This document shows positions 18,124 through 25,822 of a DNA stretch of 64,000 bases, piece by piece. The position numbers and the translations under genes were made by a program. The stretch comes from JACCXE01 sp963718605 (GTDB lineage Bacteria > Actinomycetota > Acidimicrobiia > Acidimicrobiales > JACCXE01), in contig OY970363.1 of the NCBI GenBank assembly GCA_963718605.1, positions 1,426,001-1,490,000 on the forward strand, in the 5' to 3' direction. The notes below the pieces were generated by a model that searched no databases, was not told where the DNA came from, and saw only the letters and a list, made by a program, of their open reading frames with translations. Each line of letters opens with the position of its first letter. Position 1 is the first letter of the stretch.

Positions 18124-18154
18124 CAGTGTGCCATTGGTCGTGCGGCGGCCGCCT

Positions 18155-18787
18155 TTAGTTCGCGCTTGCGCTCGCGAACTCGCGCGGGCCGGCCGAGATG
18201 CCCCGGCGGGGGGCGATGATCTCGTCAATGAGGCCGTAGTCCTTCGCTTCATGCGCGGTCATGAAGTAGTCGCGATCGATGTCGCGCTCGACTTGCTCGA
18301 TGTCCTTGCCCGAGTGGTGCGAGATGATTTCGGCCATCCGGCGCGTCGTAGCGAGCACCTCGCGGAACTGAATCTCCATGTCGCGGGGCGACACCCGGCC
18401 GGTGCCCGCGGAGCCTTGGTGGATCATCACCTTGGCGCTCGGCAACGCGAACCGCTTCCCCGGCGCGCCGCTCGCCAGGATCATCGCGGCGGCCGACATG
18501 CCCATCCCCACACAGATCGTCGACACTTCGCACTGCACGTGTTGCATGACGTCGTAGATCGCCATGCCCCCGTACGCGAGGCCGCCGGGTGAGTTGATGT
18601 ACAGGTGGATGTCGCGCTCGGGGTCCTGTGCGTCGAGAAAGAGAATCTGCGCGATGAGCAGGTTGGCGATCTGGTCGTCCACCTCTTGGCCCAAGAAGAC
18701 GATGCGTTCCTTGAGCAGCAGCGAGAAAAGGTCGTAGGCGCGCTCGCCGCGCGAGGACTGGTCGAGCACCGTCGGGATGAGCGTCAT
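18155..18787 (-). CDS. clpP: ATP-dependent Clp protease proteolytic subunit (active type)
   Basis: About 210 residues, normal for ClpP. The fold blocks are ERIVFLGQEVDDQIANLLIA, LYINSPGGLAYGGMAIYD and the nucleophile region GMGMSAAAMILA (Ser98), with His123 in MIHQG and an Asp in ERDIDRD (169-173), so the Ser-His-Asp triad appears complete. It should form the barrel that degrades proteins fed by ClpX or ClpC. The ATG at 18787 is chosen; a GTG at 18796 is possible. It diverges from an XRE regulator and a ClpP-like pseudo-protease, with a perfect palindrome between the two transcription units. No Clp ATPase gene is in the window. Confidence 0.93.
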   Translation of the reverse strand: MTLIPTVLDQSSRGERAYDLFSLLLKERIVFLGQEVDDQIANLLIAQILFLDAQDPERDIHLYINSPGGLAYGGMAIYDVMQHVQCEVSTICVGMGMSAAAMILASGAPGKRFALPSAKVMIHQGSAGTGRVSPRDMEIQFREVLATTRRMAEIISHHSGKDIEQVERDIDRDYFMTAHEAKDYGLIDEIIAPRRGISAGPREFASASAN

Positions 18788-18793
18788 ACCGAA

Positions 18794-18821
18794 CACGGTA
18801 TCTCACAAATGAGATACCGTG
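18794..18821. promoter_or_regulatory. Perfect 12-bp-arm palindrome, probable XRE operator
   Basis: CACGGTATCTCA, spacer CAAA, TGAGATACCGTG: two 12-bp arms match without a mismatch. It lies in the 58-bp gap between the divergent clpP and the XRE gene, close to both start codons, so a protein bound here could block both promoters. The left arm also contains the alternative GTG start of clpP. The short spacer fits a dimeric helix-turn-helix repressor. It has no T-run, and its place between divergent starts argues against a terminator. Confidence 0.75.
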
Positions 18822-18845
18822 GTCGCGATTAGATACGTCAACGCC

Positions 18846-19112
18846 ATGACCTCACGACGACGCCACGATCCTGTTTTCCCCGGAATCCGCGAGATGGCGG
18901 CGCGCCGTCGCGACCTCAGCGACGGGCTCGTTTCGGAGCGGGTACGGCTGGGCTTGACGCAAACGGAGGTAGCTGCGCGGATGGGTACATCGCAATCGGC
19001 TGTGGCTCGGCTTGAGGCCGGCGACGCCGATATCAGGCTGTCGACCCTCGAGCGCTACGCCACCGCGCTCGGGATGGAACTTCGCTTCGACCTGAAGCGG
19101 GGCAAGCCGTGA
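18846..19112 (+). CDS. XRE-family helix-turn-helix regulator
   Basis: 88 residues from the ATG at 18846 (a GTG at 18819 lies inside the palindrome and is less likely). The Cro/C1-type helix-turn-helix is textbook: LTQTEVAARMGTSQSAVARL, followed by EAGDADIRLSTLERYATALG and a short beta-like tail MELRFDLKRGKP, as in HipB/HigA-type regulators. Its stop overlaps the GTG of the ClpP-like gene (GTGA), so the two are co-translated. It is the best candidate to bind the adjacent palindrome and control both itself and clpP. No Shine-Dalgarno is obvious, so the mRNA may be leaderless. Confidence 0.88.
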   Translation: MTSRRRHDPVFPGIREMAARRRDLSDGLVSERVRLGLTQTEVAARMGTSQSAVARLEAGDADIRLSTLERYATALGMELRFDLKRGKP

Positions 19113-19759
19113 CCTTCATCCCACCGCCCGGGCGTTTCCCGGACCCTCAGCGCATCGCTCCACAGCGGGACGGTCGGCTGTTGTTCGAAGAGTGGGCCGA
19201 GGCTGAGCTGCTCGAGCAACGCACCGTGGTGTTGCGCGGGCCGCTCGACGACGTGACCGCCGGCAACGTGGCCACACAGTTGATGTTCTTGGATGGCGCC
19301 GGCGACGAGGAGATCCGATTGCGGATCGACAGCGCCGGCGGATCGCTGGCCGCGGCCGCGTCGCTCATCGACGTGATCGACGAGTTGGGTGTGCCCGTCG
19401 AAGCCCTTGCGACGCGAGCCGAAGGCCCAGCCGTCGCGGTGCTCGCGGTGTGCGACCGTCGTTCAGTCACGCCGCATGCGACGTTGCGCTTGCACGAACC
19501 CGACGTGCAATTCGACGGCCGGGCGACCGCACTGGTCGCGCACGTGGGCCACTACAAGGCTGCGGTCGCCGCGCTGTGGGTGCGGGTATCGGCCGCGTGC
19601 CGGTTAACGCCCGAGCACGTCGCCGAGGAGTTCGCCGCCGGCCGCTACCTGAGCCCCGCCGACGCGCAAGCGTTCGGTCTGATCGACGAGATCGCGACGC
19701 CGACGGCCGAGATCCGAAAGCTGCGCCGCCCGATGGGTTTCCGTCCCCCCGACCACTAG
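19109..19759 (+). CDS. ClpP-like protein lacking the catalytic serine
   Basis: 216 residues with the ClpP/crotonase-type fold: IRLRIDSAGGSLAAAASLID matches the SPGG block, and RYLSPADAQAFGLIDEI matches the C-terminal ClpP helix. The nucleophile region reads EGPAVAVLAVC and there is no Ser between residues 86 and 118. A His is kept in LRLHEP (129). The ERDxERD aspartate segment is AEEFAAGRY, so the Asp is also gone. It should be unable to cleave by the ClpP mechanism and may act as a structural or regulatory ring partner, like ClpR proteins. GTG start overlapping the XRE stop. Confidence 0.88.
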   Translation: MTFIPPPGRFPDPQRIAPQRDGRLLFEEWAEAELLEQRTVVLRGPLDDVTAGNVATQLMFLDGAGDEEIRLRIDSAGGSLAAAASLIDVIDELGVPVEALATRAEGPAVAVLAVCDRRSVTPHATLRLHEPDVQFDGRATALVAHVGHYKAAVAALWVRVSAACRLTPEHVAEEFAAGRYLSPADAQAFGLIDEIATPTAEIRKLRRPMGFRPPDH

Positions 19760-19768
19760 TACGTCGGT

Positions 19769-20302
19769 TCAGAACTTCCAGCGGGTCGAACCGCCCTCGT
19801 CACCCGCCGCGAGCACCGAGGTCGCGGCGCGCGGCTCGACGCGGTAGATGAACCACGGAGGCGGACCGAGGCCGGGCGCATTGAAGGGCGCGGTTATGCC
19901 GGTGCCCGACTCGTCGGGCGTGGCCGGCCAGCCGCCGCGGGTCGCGTAGATCTCGGCGATACGGGCGACGTCGTTCGGATTGGTGACCTTCTCGGCCGTG
20001 CCTTCAACGACCACGTCGAAGCCTTCGAGCGTGACGCTGACCGCGCAGCGCGGATCGCGCGCGATGTTCCTCGCCTTTTGGGTCTTGTCGGCGGTCTGGA
20101 ACCAGAACGTGGCGCGGTCCCACAGCGCGCCGACGGCGGTGACGTGTGGGGTGCCATCGGGATTGAGTGTGGTGAGCCAGGTTGTGTACCGCGGTGGGGC
20201 GTTGTCGAGGCTGAGGAACTCGCCCTTGTCGAGTTGCGCGGCAACGTCGCTCCATTCCTGCACCGGCTTGTCAGACGGCGAATCGATGTTTTTCGCTTCC
20301 AT
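19769..20302 (-). CDS. Pyridoxamine-5'-phosphate-oxidase-fold flavin/F420-dependent protein
   Basis: 177 residues with the split-barrel fold of the PNPOx/FDOR superfamily: YTTWLTTLNPDGTPHVTAVGALWDRATFWF, then KARNIARDPRCAVSVTLEGFDVVVEGTAEKV. Actinobacterial members of this group commonly use F420 or FMN and reduce or bind small cofactors and quinones, but the exact activity cannot be read here. ATG at 20302; the downstream end is convergent with the ClpP-like gene, 9 bp apart. Confidence 0.85.
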   Translation of the reverse strand: MEAKNIDSPSDKPVQEWSDVAAQLDKGEFLSLDNAPPRYTTWLTTLNPDGTPHVTAVGALWDRATFWFQTADKTQKARNIARDPRCAVSVTLEGFDVVVEGTAEKVTNPNDVARIAEIYATRGGWPATPDESGTGITAPFNAPGLGPPPWFIYRVEPRAATSVLAAGDEGGSTRWKF

Positions 20303-20346
20303 GCCCGGGTACTACCCCGGCCCCAAGTCGCGCTGAAGCACGCCCC

Positions 20347-20811
20347 GTGCAGACGTTTCTTCCGTTTCCCGACTTCCGCGAAACGGCGCGCGCGTTGGAC
20401 CGGCGGCGCCTCGGCAGCCAGCGCGTCGAGGCCATGCAGTTATTCAACGCGCTGACCGTTCCCGGGCACGGCTATCGCCACCATCCGGCGGCGAAGATGT
20501 GGCAGGGATGTGAAGAGGCGATCGTCCGCTACACGCTCACGATGTGCGACGAGTGGACCAAGCGTGGATACGGCGACACCGTCGCCGGCACTATCACCGA
20601 CAACGCGCGCGACCGGCTTGGGCTTGAGAAAGTGCGCACGCAAGCACAGCTTGCGCGGGCGCGGAAGTTGCCGACGTGGCTGGGCGATCCTGAGTTCCAT
20701 CGTTCGCACCAGTCCAACCTGATGCGCAAAGACCCGGATCACTACCGCGAGTTCTTCGGAGACGTTCCGATGGATCTCGAGTACGTCTGGCCGACAAAGC
20801 GGGAGGCGTAG
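20347..20811 (+). CDS. MSMEG_6728-type protein (pyrimidine-dimer glycosylase-like)
   Basis: 154 residues. The pattern MQTFLPFPDFRETARALDRR, then RRLGSQRVEAMQ, GYRHHPAAKMW and CDEWTKRGYGDT is that of the actinobacterial MSMEG_6728 family, which resembles T4 endonuclease V-type pyrimidine-dimer DNA glycosylases. A later His-rich segment (PEFHRSHQSNLMRKDPDHY) is also typical. A DNA-repair role is inferred from that resemblance and not proven. GTG start at 20347. Confidence 0.82.
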   Translation: MQTFLPFPDFRETARALDRRRLGSQRVEAMQLFNALTVPGHGYRHHPAAKMWQGCEEAIVRYTLTMCDEWTKRGYGDTVAGTITDNARDRLGLEKVRTQAQLARARKLPTWLGDPEFHRSHQSNLMRKDPDHYREFFGDVPMDLEYVWPTKREA

Positions 20812-20819
20812 AGAAAGCG

Positions 20820-21440
20820 CTATTCGATCGTGATATCGCCGGAGCGTGTGGCAATCGCGAATCGGCGCGGGCCGGATTCGCCACCGACCAACCGCAACTG
20901 CGGGGCGTCGGCCCCGACCCATTCGCGAATTCGTTGCGCATCGCCGCCTAGCTCGACCCAGGCAATGCTTTGCGCATCGCTCCGATGGACGATCGCGGTC
21001 CGCGCGGGGTGGTGTTCGTCGAGCGCCCACGTGATGAAGAAAGGGAACCCGTGGCCGAGAGTGCCGTCCATACCGATGAGCTCCCACGACAAGACGTGTC
21101 CGTCGGGTCGCGTGCGCGACATCGCGACGGGCGACGAACCGGTCCGCTTGATTGTCGCGGCGGCGTCAGAAGTGCGAAGACATACCGCGACCAAGCCTTC
21201 GCCAACTTCGGCCAAGTGATGGGAGAGAAACTGGCCCACGGGATTACCCGCGGCCTCGTCGCCATCGACGACCGCGACGAGTTCGACGTAGTCGTCGCCT
21301 AGCGGCACAATCGAATTCGCGGTGCCAAGCCCATCGTGCCGACCGCCAGCCACGGCGATCAGGCCGTAGTCGGACGCGTACCGGCGCGCCGCCTCCTCGA
21401 GGTTGGCGACTGCCACCATCACATGGTCGATCGTCGGCAT
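20820..21440 (-). CDS. VOC/glyoxalase-like domain protein
   Basis: 206 residues starting MPTIDHVMVAVANLEEAARR, the usual first strand and helix of the vicinal-oxygen-chelate fold, followed by YGLIAVAGGRHDGLGTANSI and LGDDYVELVAV. This is the glyoxalase-like form found in many actinobacterial proteins of unknown substrate. The second half (ISHH-like metal region HHLAEVGEGLVAVCLR, then GHGFPFFITW) completes the module pair. Convergent with the preceding gene, 8 bp apart. Confidence 0.82.
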   Translation of the reverse strand: MPTIDHVMVAVANLEEAARRYASDYGLIAVAGGRHDGLGTANSIVPLGDDYVELVAVVDGDEAAGNPVGQFLSHHLAEVGEGLVAVCLRTSDAAATIKRTGSSPVAMSRTRPDGHVLSWELIGMDGTLGHGFPFFITWALDEHHPARTAIVHRSDAQSIAWVELGGDAQRIREWVGADAPQLRLVGGESGPRRFAIATRSGDITIE

Positions 21441-21547
21441 GGTCCGAACGTTAAGACGCTGAGTCGGCCACAGGCTGCGGCCCTGGCGTTCGCACATCGT
21501 GTTTGCAAAAATGACGGGCGCGGGACGAACGAGAGAGCGAGGAGACC

Positions 21548-22801
21548 ATGCTCAAGAAGGCGTTCGCGTTCACGGCGGTGCTCGGCTGTGTGTTGGCGGT
21601 GCCGGGCGCGGCGTTCGGCTTGCCCGGGATCGGCCATCGCGGCTTTGCGGGCACACCTGGCACTGACGGTGGGGACGGCACCAGCGTCAACCATCCGGTG
21701 TTGTTCATCGGCGTTCTTGGTCCGTGGATCGATGCGGTCGTAATCCCCGCCAGCGACGGCCTCGCCCCGGGCGGGGACGGCGGCGACGGCGGCGACGGCG
21801 AGGACGGGTTCGCCTTTGGTGGCCCCGGCGGAGTCGGTGGCGCGGGCGGCCGCGGCGGTGACGGCGGCAACGCTTCGACCAGTTCCTCCACCCTCATTCC
21901 CGGGACTGGAACGTTGACGGCTATTGGCGACGTGACCGGCGGTGCGGGTCTCCTCGGCGGCAACGGAGGACGCGGCGGTGACGGCGGCGACGCGTTCGTG
22001 TTCGCAGGTGACGGTGGCGACGGTGGCGCGGGCGGGGACGGAGGCGACGGTGGCGACGCGAGCGCGACAGAGTCCGTGATTGTTGTCAACGGCGACGCGA
22101 TCGCCAACGCAATTGCCACTGGTGGTGACGGTGGCGACGGCGGCGACGGCAACAACGGCGGCCTGGGCGGGACGGCTCTGTTCCGTGGCGGCGACGGCGG
22201 CGCCGGCGGGCGCGGCGGTGACGGCGGCGAGGGCGGCCGCGCCGATGGGCTTTCAGACGCGCACACGCTTGGGAGCGGCAGCACATCGCAACTTGTGAAG
22301 CTCGTTACTGGTGACGGCGGCGACGGTGGCGACGGTGGCGACGGTGCCGACGGTGGATGGGGAATCATCGGTGGCAACGGCGGGCGCGGCGGTGACGGCG
22401 GCGAGGGCGGTGACGGCGGCGGCGCCAGTAGTCGCGCATCCGGCTCAAGCCAGACAGGGAACGTCGTCCAGCTTCAGATCACTTACACCGGCAGCCCGGG
22501 CGCCGATGGGAACGGCGGCAACGGGGGCAACGGATCGGACGGCTTCCTCGTCGGCGGCAACGGCGGCGATGGCGGCAATGGCGCGACCGGTGGCGATGGC
22601 GGCGATGGCGGCAGCGGCTTCCTCGTGGGTGGCGCGGCCGGCTCGGGCGGCACCGGTTCGACCGAGCCTGACGGTCAGGACGGCGCGGAGGGCGGAGGCT
22701 TGCTCAACTCAATCGACCACACGTTCGGAACCAACACCGCCGGCCCCACACGCACCGCCCTCAGCAGCCTCGGCTCTTTCGGTGGAGGCGTAGGCATCTA
22801 G
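21548..22801 (+). CDS. Exported glycine-rich PGRS-like protein
   Basis: 417 residues. A signal peptide (MLKKAFAFTAVLGCVLAVPG, cleavage near AFG) and a strong AGGAG precede a mature chain built mostly of GGDGG, GGNGG, GGAGG and GGRGGDGG units. Four non-repeat windows break the array (for example STSSSTLIPGTGTLTAIGDV). Gly-Gly-X repeats of this type in mycobacterial PE_PGRS proteins and in other surface proteins form polyglycine-II sheets. There is no PE domain, no membrane helix and no sorting motif, so it is probably secreted or held at the surface non-covalently. The GC-rich repeat DNA is a likely hotspot for length change. Function unknown. Confidence 0.8.
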   Translation: MLKKAFAFTAVLGCVLAVPGAAFGLPGIGHRGFAGTPGTDGGDGTSVNHPVLFIGVLGPWIDAVVIPASDGLAPGGDGGDGGDGEDGFAFGGPGGVGGAGGRGGDGGNASTSSSTLIPGTGTLTAIGDVTGGAGLLGGNGGRGGDGGDAFVFAGDGGDGGAGGDGGDGGDASATESVIVVNGDAIANAIATGGDGGDGGDGNNGGLGGTALFRGGDGGAGGRGGDGGEGGRADGLSDAHTLGSGSTSQLVKLVTGDGGDGGDGGDGADGGWGIIGGNGGRGGDGGEGGDGGGASSRASGSSQTGNVVQLQITYTGSPGADGNGGNGGNGSDGFLVGGNGGDGGNGATGGDGGDGGSGFLVGGAAGSGGTGSTEPDGQDGAEGGGLLNSIDHTFGTNTAGPTRTALSSLGSFGGGVGI

Positions 22802-22816
22802 ACATCCGGGACAACC

Positions 22817-22836
22817 GAGTGAGTGAGTGAGTGAGT
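22817..22836 (+). repeat. (GAGT)5 microsatellite
   Basis: Five perfect GAGT units directly after the glycine-rich gene and overlapping by 4 nt the left 15-bp target duplication of the IS element. Before the insertion this tract lay just downstream of the tRNA-Leu 3' end. Confidence 0.9.
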
Positions 22837-22847
22837 GGGCGAGGCGG
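22833..22847. repeat. Left copy of 15-bp target-site duplication
   Basis: GAGTGGGCGAGGCGG, identical to 24164-24178 on the other side of the IS481 element. The sequence is the complement of the 3' end of tRNA-Leu, so the insertion duplicated the last 12 nt of the tRNA gene plus 3 nt. Confidence 0.85.
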
Positions 22848-22952
22848 TGTGTGAGTTCAGGACATGTGCAAGGCGTTGCGCGAGTCGAGTTCGGGACATC
22901 GGAAAGGTTGAGGGTCCACCGCTGAGCACGTTGTGGCTGGTGGCGTGCGCGG

Positions 22953-24107
22953 ATGTTGCGTCGCGCCGTGGTCGTGTCGGTCACCGTCGAAGGACTCAGC
23001 CAAGCCGAAGCGGCTCGCCGCTACGGCGTGTCGGCGGCCACGGTGTCGCGCTGGGTCGCCCGTTACAACGCGGGGGGCGACGCCGCGTTCGAACCGCGAT
23101 CGCGCCGCCCGAAATCGTCGCCGACCGCGCTTGGCGATGACGTCGTCGCGTTGATCATTGGCCTACGCGACGAGCTTGTATTCGATGGCCTTGACGCCGG
23201 GCCCGACACAATCGCGTGGCATCTCGAAAGCCATCACCACACAAAGGTGTCAACCGCGACGATCCGACGGAAACTCATCGCCGCGAAACGCATCACTCCC
23301 GAACCGCGCAAACGCCCGCGGTCGTCCTACATACGGTTCGAAGCCGCGCTACCGAATGAGACCTGGCAAACCGACTTCACGCACTGGCGTCTCGCCGACG
23401 GGACCGACACCGAAGTGTTGACGTGGCTCGACGACCACTCACGCGCCGCCCTCTCCGTCACCGCGCACACGCGGGTGACCGGCAACATCGTGCTCAAAAC
23501 ATTCACCGAAACCGCCGAAAACACGGGCTATCCGGCCTCGGTGCTTTCCGACAACGGCATGGTCTACACAACGCGGTTCGCCTGGGGACGCGGCGGACGC
23601 AACCAACTCGAGACCCTGCTCGGCGTGCTCGGCATCGAACAAAAACTCTCGCGACCCAACCACCCGACCACCTGCGGCAAAGTCGAACGCTTCCAACAAA
23701 CCATGAAGAAATGGCTCACCGCGCAAGCACCCGCCGAGACGATCGAACAGCTCCAAGAACAACTCGACAAGTGGCTTGTGATCTACAACCACCAACGACC
23801 ACACAAATCGCTCGGCCGGCGAACCCCCGCCGTCGTCTACAACCTGCGACCCAAAGCAACACCACGCGGCGGCGCAGGCATCCACATCCGAGTCCGCACC
23901 GACACCGTCGACACCGCCGGCCACGTCTCGTTACGACGCGCCGGACGCATGCACCACATCGGCATAGGTCGCGCCCACAAAAGCCAACCAGTCCTACTCC
24001 TCATCGCCGATCTCGACATCCGCGTCGTCCACCGCGACACCGGCGAACTCCTCACTGAAATCACCCTCGACCCCAACCGCAACTACCAACCACAACCCAA
24101 AAAATGA
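22953..24107 (+). CDS. IS481-family transposase
   Basis: 384 residues. The N-terminal helix-turn-helix is LSQAEAARRYGVSAATVSRW. The rve/DDE integrase core runs from ~130 to 300: first Asp in TWQTDFTHW, second Asp in SVLSDNGMVYTT, and Glu in GKVERFQQTMKKWL, followed by YNHQRPHKSLGRRTPA, a hallmark of this family. A C-terminal beta domain follows. The frame is intact, so the enzyme may be active. Start ATG at 22953; an upstream GTG is possible. Confidence 0.93.
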   Translation: MLRRAVVVSVTVEGLSQAEAARRYGVSAATVSRWVARYNAGGDAAFEPRSRRPKSSPTALGDDVVALIIGLRDELVFDGLDAGPDTIAWHLESHHHTKVSTATIRRKLIAAKRITPEPRKRPRSSYIRFEAALPNETWQTDFTHWRLADGTDTEVLTWLDDHSRAALSVTAHTRVTGNIVLKTFTETAENTGYPASVLSDNGMVYTTRFAWGRGGRNQLETLLGVLGIEQKLSRPNHPTTCGKVERFQQTMKKWLTAQAPAETIEQLQEQLDKWLVIYNHQRPHKSLGRRTPAVVYNLRPKATPRGGAGIHIRVRTDTVDTAGHVSLRRAGRMHHIGIGRAHKSQPVLLLIADLDIRVVHRDTGELLTEITLDPNRNYQPQPKK

Positions 24108-24109
24108 CA

Positions 24110-24139
24110 AAGGCCCGAACCACTGAGGGTTCGGGCCTT
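24110..24139. terminator. Hairpin terminator at right end of IS481 element
   Basis: AAGGCCCGAACC, loop ACTGAG, GGTTCGGGCCTT: a perfect 12-bp stem just after the transposase stop, with A/T-flanked stem ends. It can end transposase transcripts and, read from the other strand, could also end transcripts of tRNA-Leu, whose own terminator was displaced by the insertion. Confidence 0.75.
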
Positions 24140-24166
24140 GCAGATGTCTTGCAACATCACACAGAG

Positions 24167-24250
<84 letters not shown>

Positions 24251-24300
24251 GAGTGGAGCGCTCAGGGTAGCGGACGACGCCGAATCAACTTGCGCCGCGG

Positions 24301-24924
24301 CTAGGCCGAGTTCCGGCGCCAGCCACCCGACAGCGACCACTTCGCGCCGGCCGCGAGGCGAGCCGCACAATTCGCGCTTTGGTAGGAGGCTTGTCGGGAG
24401 CTCAGGGAGGCGACGACCGCGACCCCGTCGAGCACGATGGGCTGTCGCACGCCGTTGAGGGTCTGCTCCTGGTGCAAGTGGCTCCCGTCGGCGCGCCCCG
24501 TCCGTCCGACGCGTCCGACGACCGTCGTGCTGTTCACGGGCTGGCCCGTCGTCACGTCGACGGACGAGAGGTGGGCGTACAACGTCTTCCAGCCTCCGCC
24601 GTGATCGATCGTGACCATGGTCCCGTAGCCGGCGTTCTGGCCGACCGTCGCCACGCCGTTTCCGCCGGCCAAGACCAGTTGACCGAAGTCGGCCTCGCCC
24701 GAGCCTGGAAGGTTCCAGTCCACAGCGAATTTCGGGTGACCCGCGTACGTCCGAGCGAACCACACCTGTCCACAGCTGAACGGCGATCGGACAGTCGGCC
24801 GCGTGTCCGCCAGCCCCGCACGGGCGTGCGCGACGCCCGCCACGCCCAGCAGTACAACGGCAACGAGAAGCCGCCCAAACCGTGTGCGGACGCGCGGCAA
24901 GAGACCGCTCGTTGTGTGCCCCAT
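24301..24924 (-). CDS. Secreted M23-family (LytM-type) peptidase
   Basis: 207 residues with an N-terminal signal/anchor (LLVAVVLLGVAGVAHARAG). The M23 zinc site is visible as H63xxxD67 in HPKFAVDW and H149xH151 in SHLHQEQ, with the extra catalytic His118 in YAHLS. These enzymes cut peptide crosslinks in peptidoglycan or act as scaffolds. The usual residue pattern after HxH (HLHFE) is HLHQE here, a small departure. Four Cys could form disulfides. It lies 50 bp downstream (in map order) of tRNA-Leu on the same strand. Confidence 0.85.
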   Translation of the reverse strand: MGHTTSGLLPRVRTRFGRLLVAVVLLGVAGVAHARAGLADTRPTVRSPFSCGQVWFARTYAGHPKFAVDWNLPGSGEADFGQLVLAGGNGVATVGQNAGYGTMVTIDHGGGWKTLYAHLSSVDVTTGQPVNSTTVVGRVGRTGRADGSHLHQEQTLNGVRQPIVLDGVAVVASLSSRQASYQSANCAARLAAGAKWSLSGGWRRNSA

Positions 24925-24972
24925 GCCAGAAAGTCTGGCGGCGGGGGTGGCAAAAGGGAAATCGCGCCCGGT

Positions 24973-25812
24973 TTATGCCCCTACACCAGCGGGAACGTCG
25001 CCTTCGAGCGCGACCCGCAGCATGTTGCGGCGGGCGTCGCCGAAGTCACGCAGGGCGTAGTGCATGGTGCAGCGGTTGTCCCAGAAGGCGAGGTCGCCGG
25101 CCTCCCACTTCCAACGCACCATCCCGTCCGGGCGAGTCGCCACGTCTTGGATCACGTTGAGGAGAGCGTCGGATTCCGCGCGCTTCAGCCCGTCGATCTT
25201 GATCGTGAACAACGGGTTCACGAACACGCTGCGCTTGCCAGTCTCGGGGTGCACGCGCACGACGGGGTGGTGCGAAGGCGGCGCGGCCGCATTCGCCATC
25301 GTCGCGGCTCCGCCGGTCTTGTCACGCGTGGCGAAGAACCCATCGGCTTTCGCCGAGCTGTGTGTCGCGGTGAGGGTGTCGAGGAATGACTGCAGCGTGG
25401 GGGACAGCGCTTCGTACGCGGACACCATGTCCACCCACACGGTGTCGCCGCCGACGTCGGGCACGATCTCGGCGTGCAACATCGCGCCGAGTGGCGGACG
25501 CTCTTGGTAGGTGAGGTCGCTGTGCCACACGTCGGCGCGCGCGCCTTCCTCCGAGTCGAGGGCGAGCACTTCAGGATGACCCTCGACCGCGGGCTCTACT
25601 GGATGCGCGGGCGTAGGTTCACCGAAACGCGTCGCGAGTTTCGTGAGGTCGGCTGCGTCGAGCGACTGGCCCCGGAAGAACAACACCTTGTGCTGCAACA
25701 GGGCGGCGCGGATCTCGGCGACGGTTGCGTCGTCGATGCCGGGTTCGAGCACCACGCCGCTCACCACAGCACCGAGGACAGGGGTGACGCGTGCGACGTC
25801 GATTGCGGCCAT
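24973..25812 (-). CDS. TauD/TfdA-family Fe(II)/2-oxoglutarate dioxygenase
   Basis: 279 residues, the normal size. The iron-binding facial triad is HxD in DVWHSDLTYQERPP and the distal His in CTMHYALRDF, followed by the 2-oxoglutarate-binding Arg in ARRNMLRVAL. The N-terminus (PVLGAVVSGVVLEPGIDD, then KVLFFRGQSLDAADL) is typical of taurine or 2,4-D dioxygenases. The substrate is not predictable, and the neighbours give no sulfonate genes. ATG at 25812; the PQQ dehydrogenase gene ends 10 bp upstream on the same strand. Confidence 0.92.
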   Translation of the reverse strand: MAAIDVARVTPVLGAVVSGVVLEPGIDDATVAEIRAALLQHKVLFFRGQSLDAADLTKLATRFGEPTPAHPVEPAVEGHPEVLALDSEEGARADVWHSDLTYQERPPLGAMLHAEIVPDVGGDTVWVDMVSAYEALSPTLQSFLDTLTATHSSAKADGFFATRDKTGGAATMANAAAPPSHHPVVRVHPETGKRSVFVNPLFTIKIDGLKRAESDALLNVIQDVATRPDGMVRWKWEAGDLAFWDNRCTMHYALRDFGDARRNMLRVALEGDVPAGVGA

Positions 25813-25822
25813 AGGCCTAAGG

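Larger units (their letters stand above)
22848..24163 (+). mobile_element. IS481-family insertion sequence, complete
   Basis: The element is 1,316 bp long with imperfect terminal inverted repeats. The left end begins TGTGTGAGTTCAGGACATG and continues with TGCAAGGC; the right end, read inward, begins TGTGTGATGTTGCAAGACAT and continues with CTGCAAGGC. It is flanked by a 15-bp direct repeat and carries one intact DDE transposase frame. Long target duplications, up to about 15 bp, are known in the IS481 family. The intact frame, good ends and exact duplication suggest a fairly recent insertion. Confidence 0.88.

Noticed and set aside
21451..22377. Minus-strand frame rich in Pro-Pro-Ser opposite the glycine-rich gene
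   Set aside because: It is the complement of GGDGG codons. The plus frame has a signal peptide and strong ribosome-binding site.
21770..22660. Repetitive GGCGGCGACGGC DNA that could suggest a CRISPR or tandem-repeat array
   Set aside because: Units are short, irregular and in frame with a protein; there are no spacers.
22848..24163. Integrative element with tRNA attachment site rather than an IS
   Set aside because: The only enzyme is a DDE transposase of IS481 type, there is no tyrosine or serine integrase, and the 15-bp direct repeat fits a transposase target duplication.
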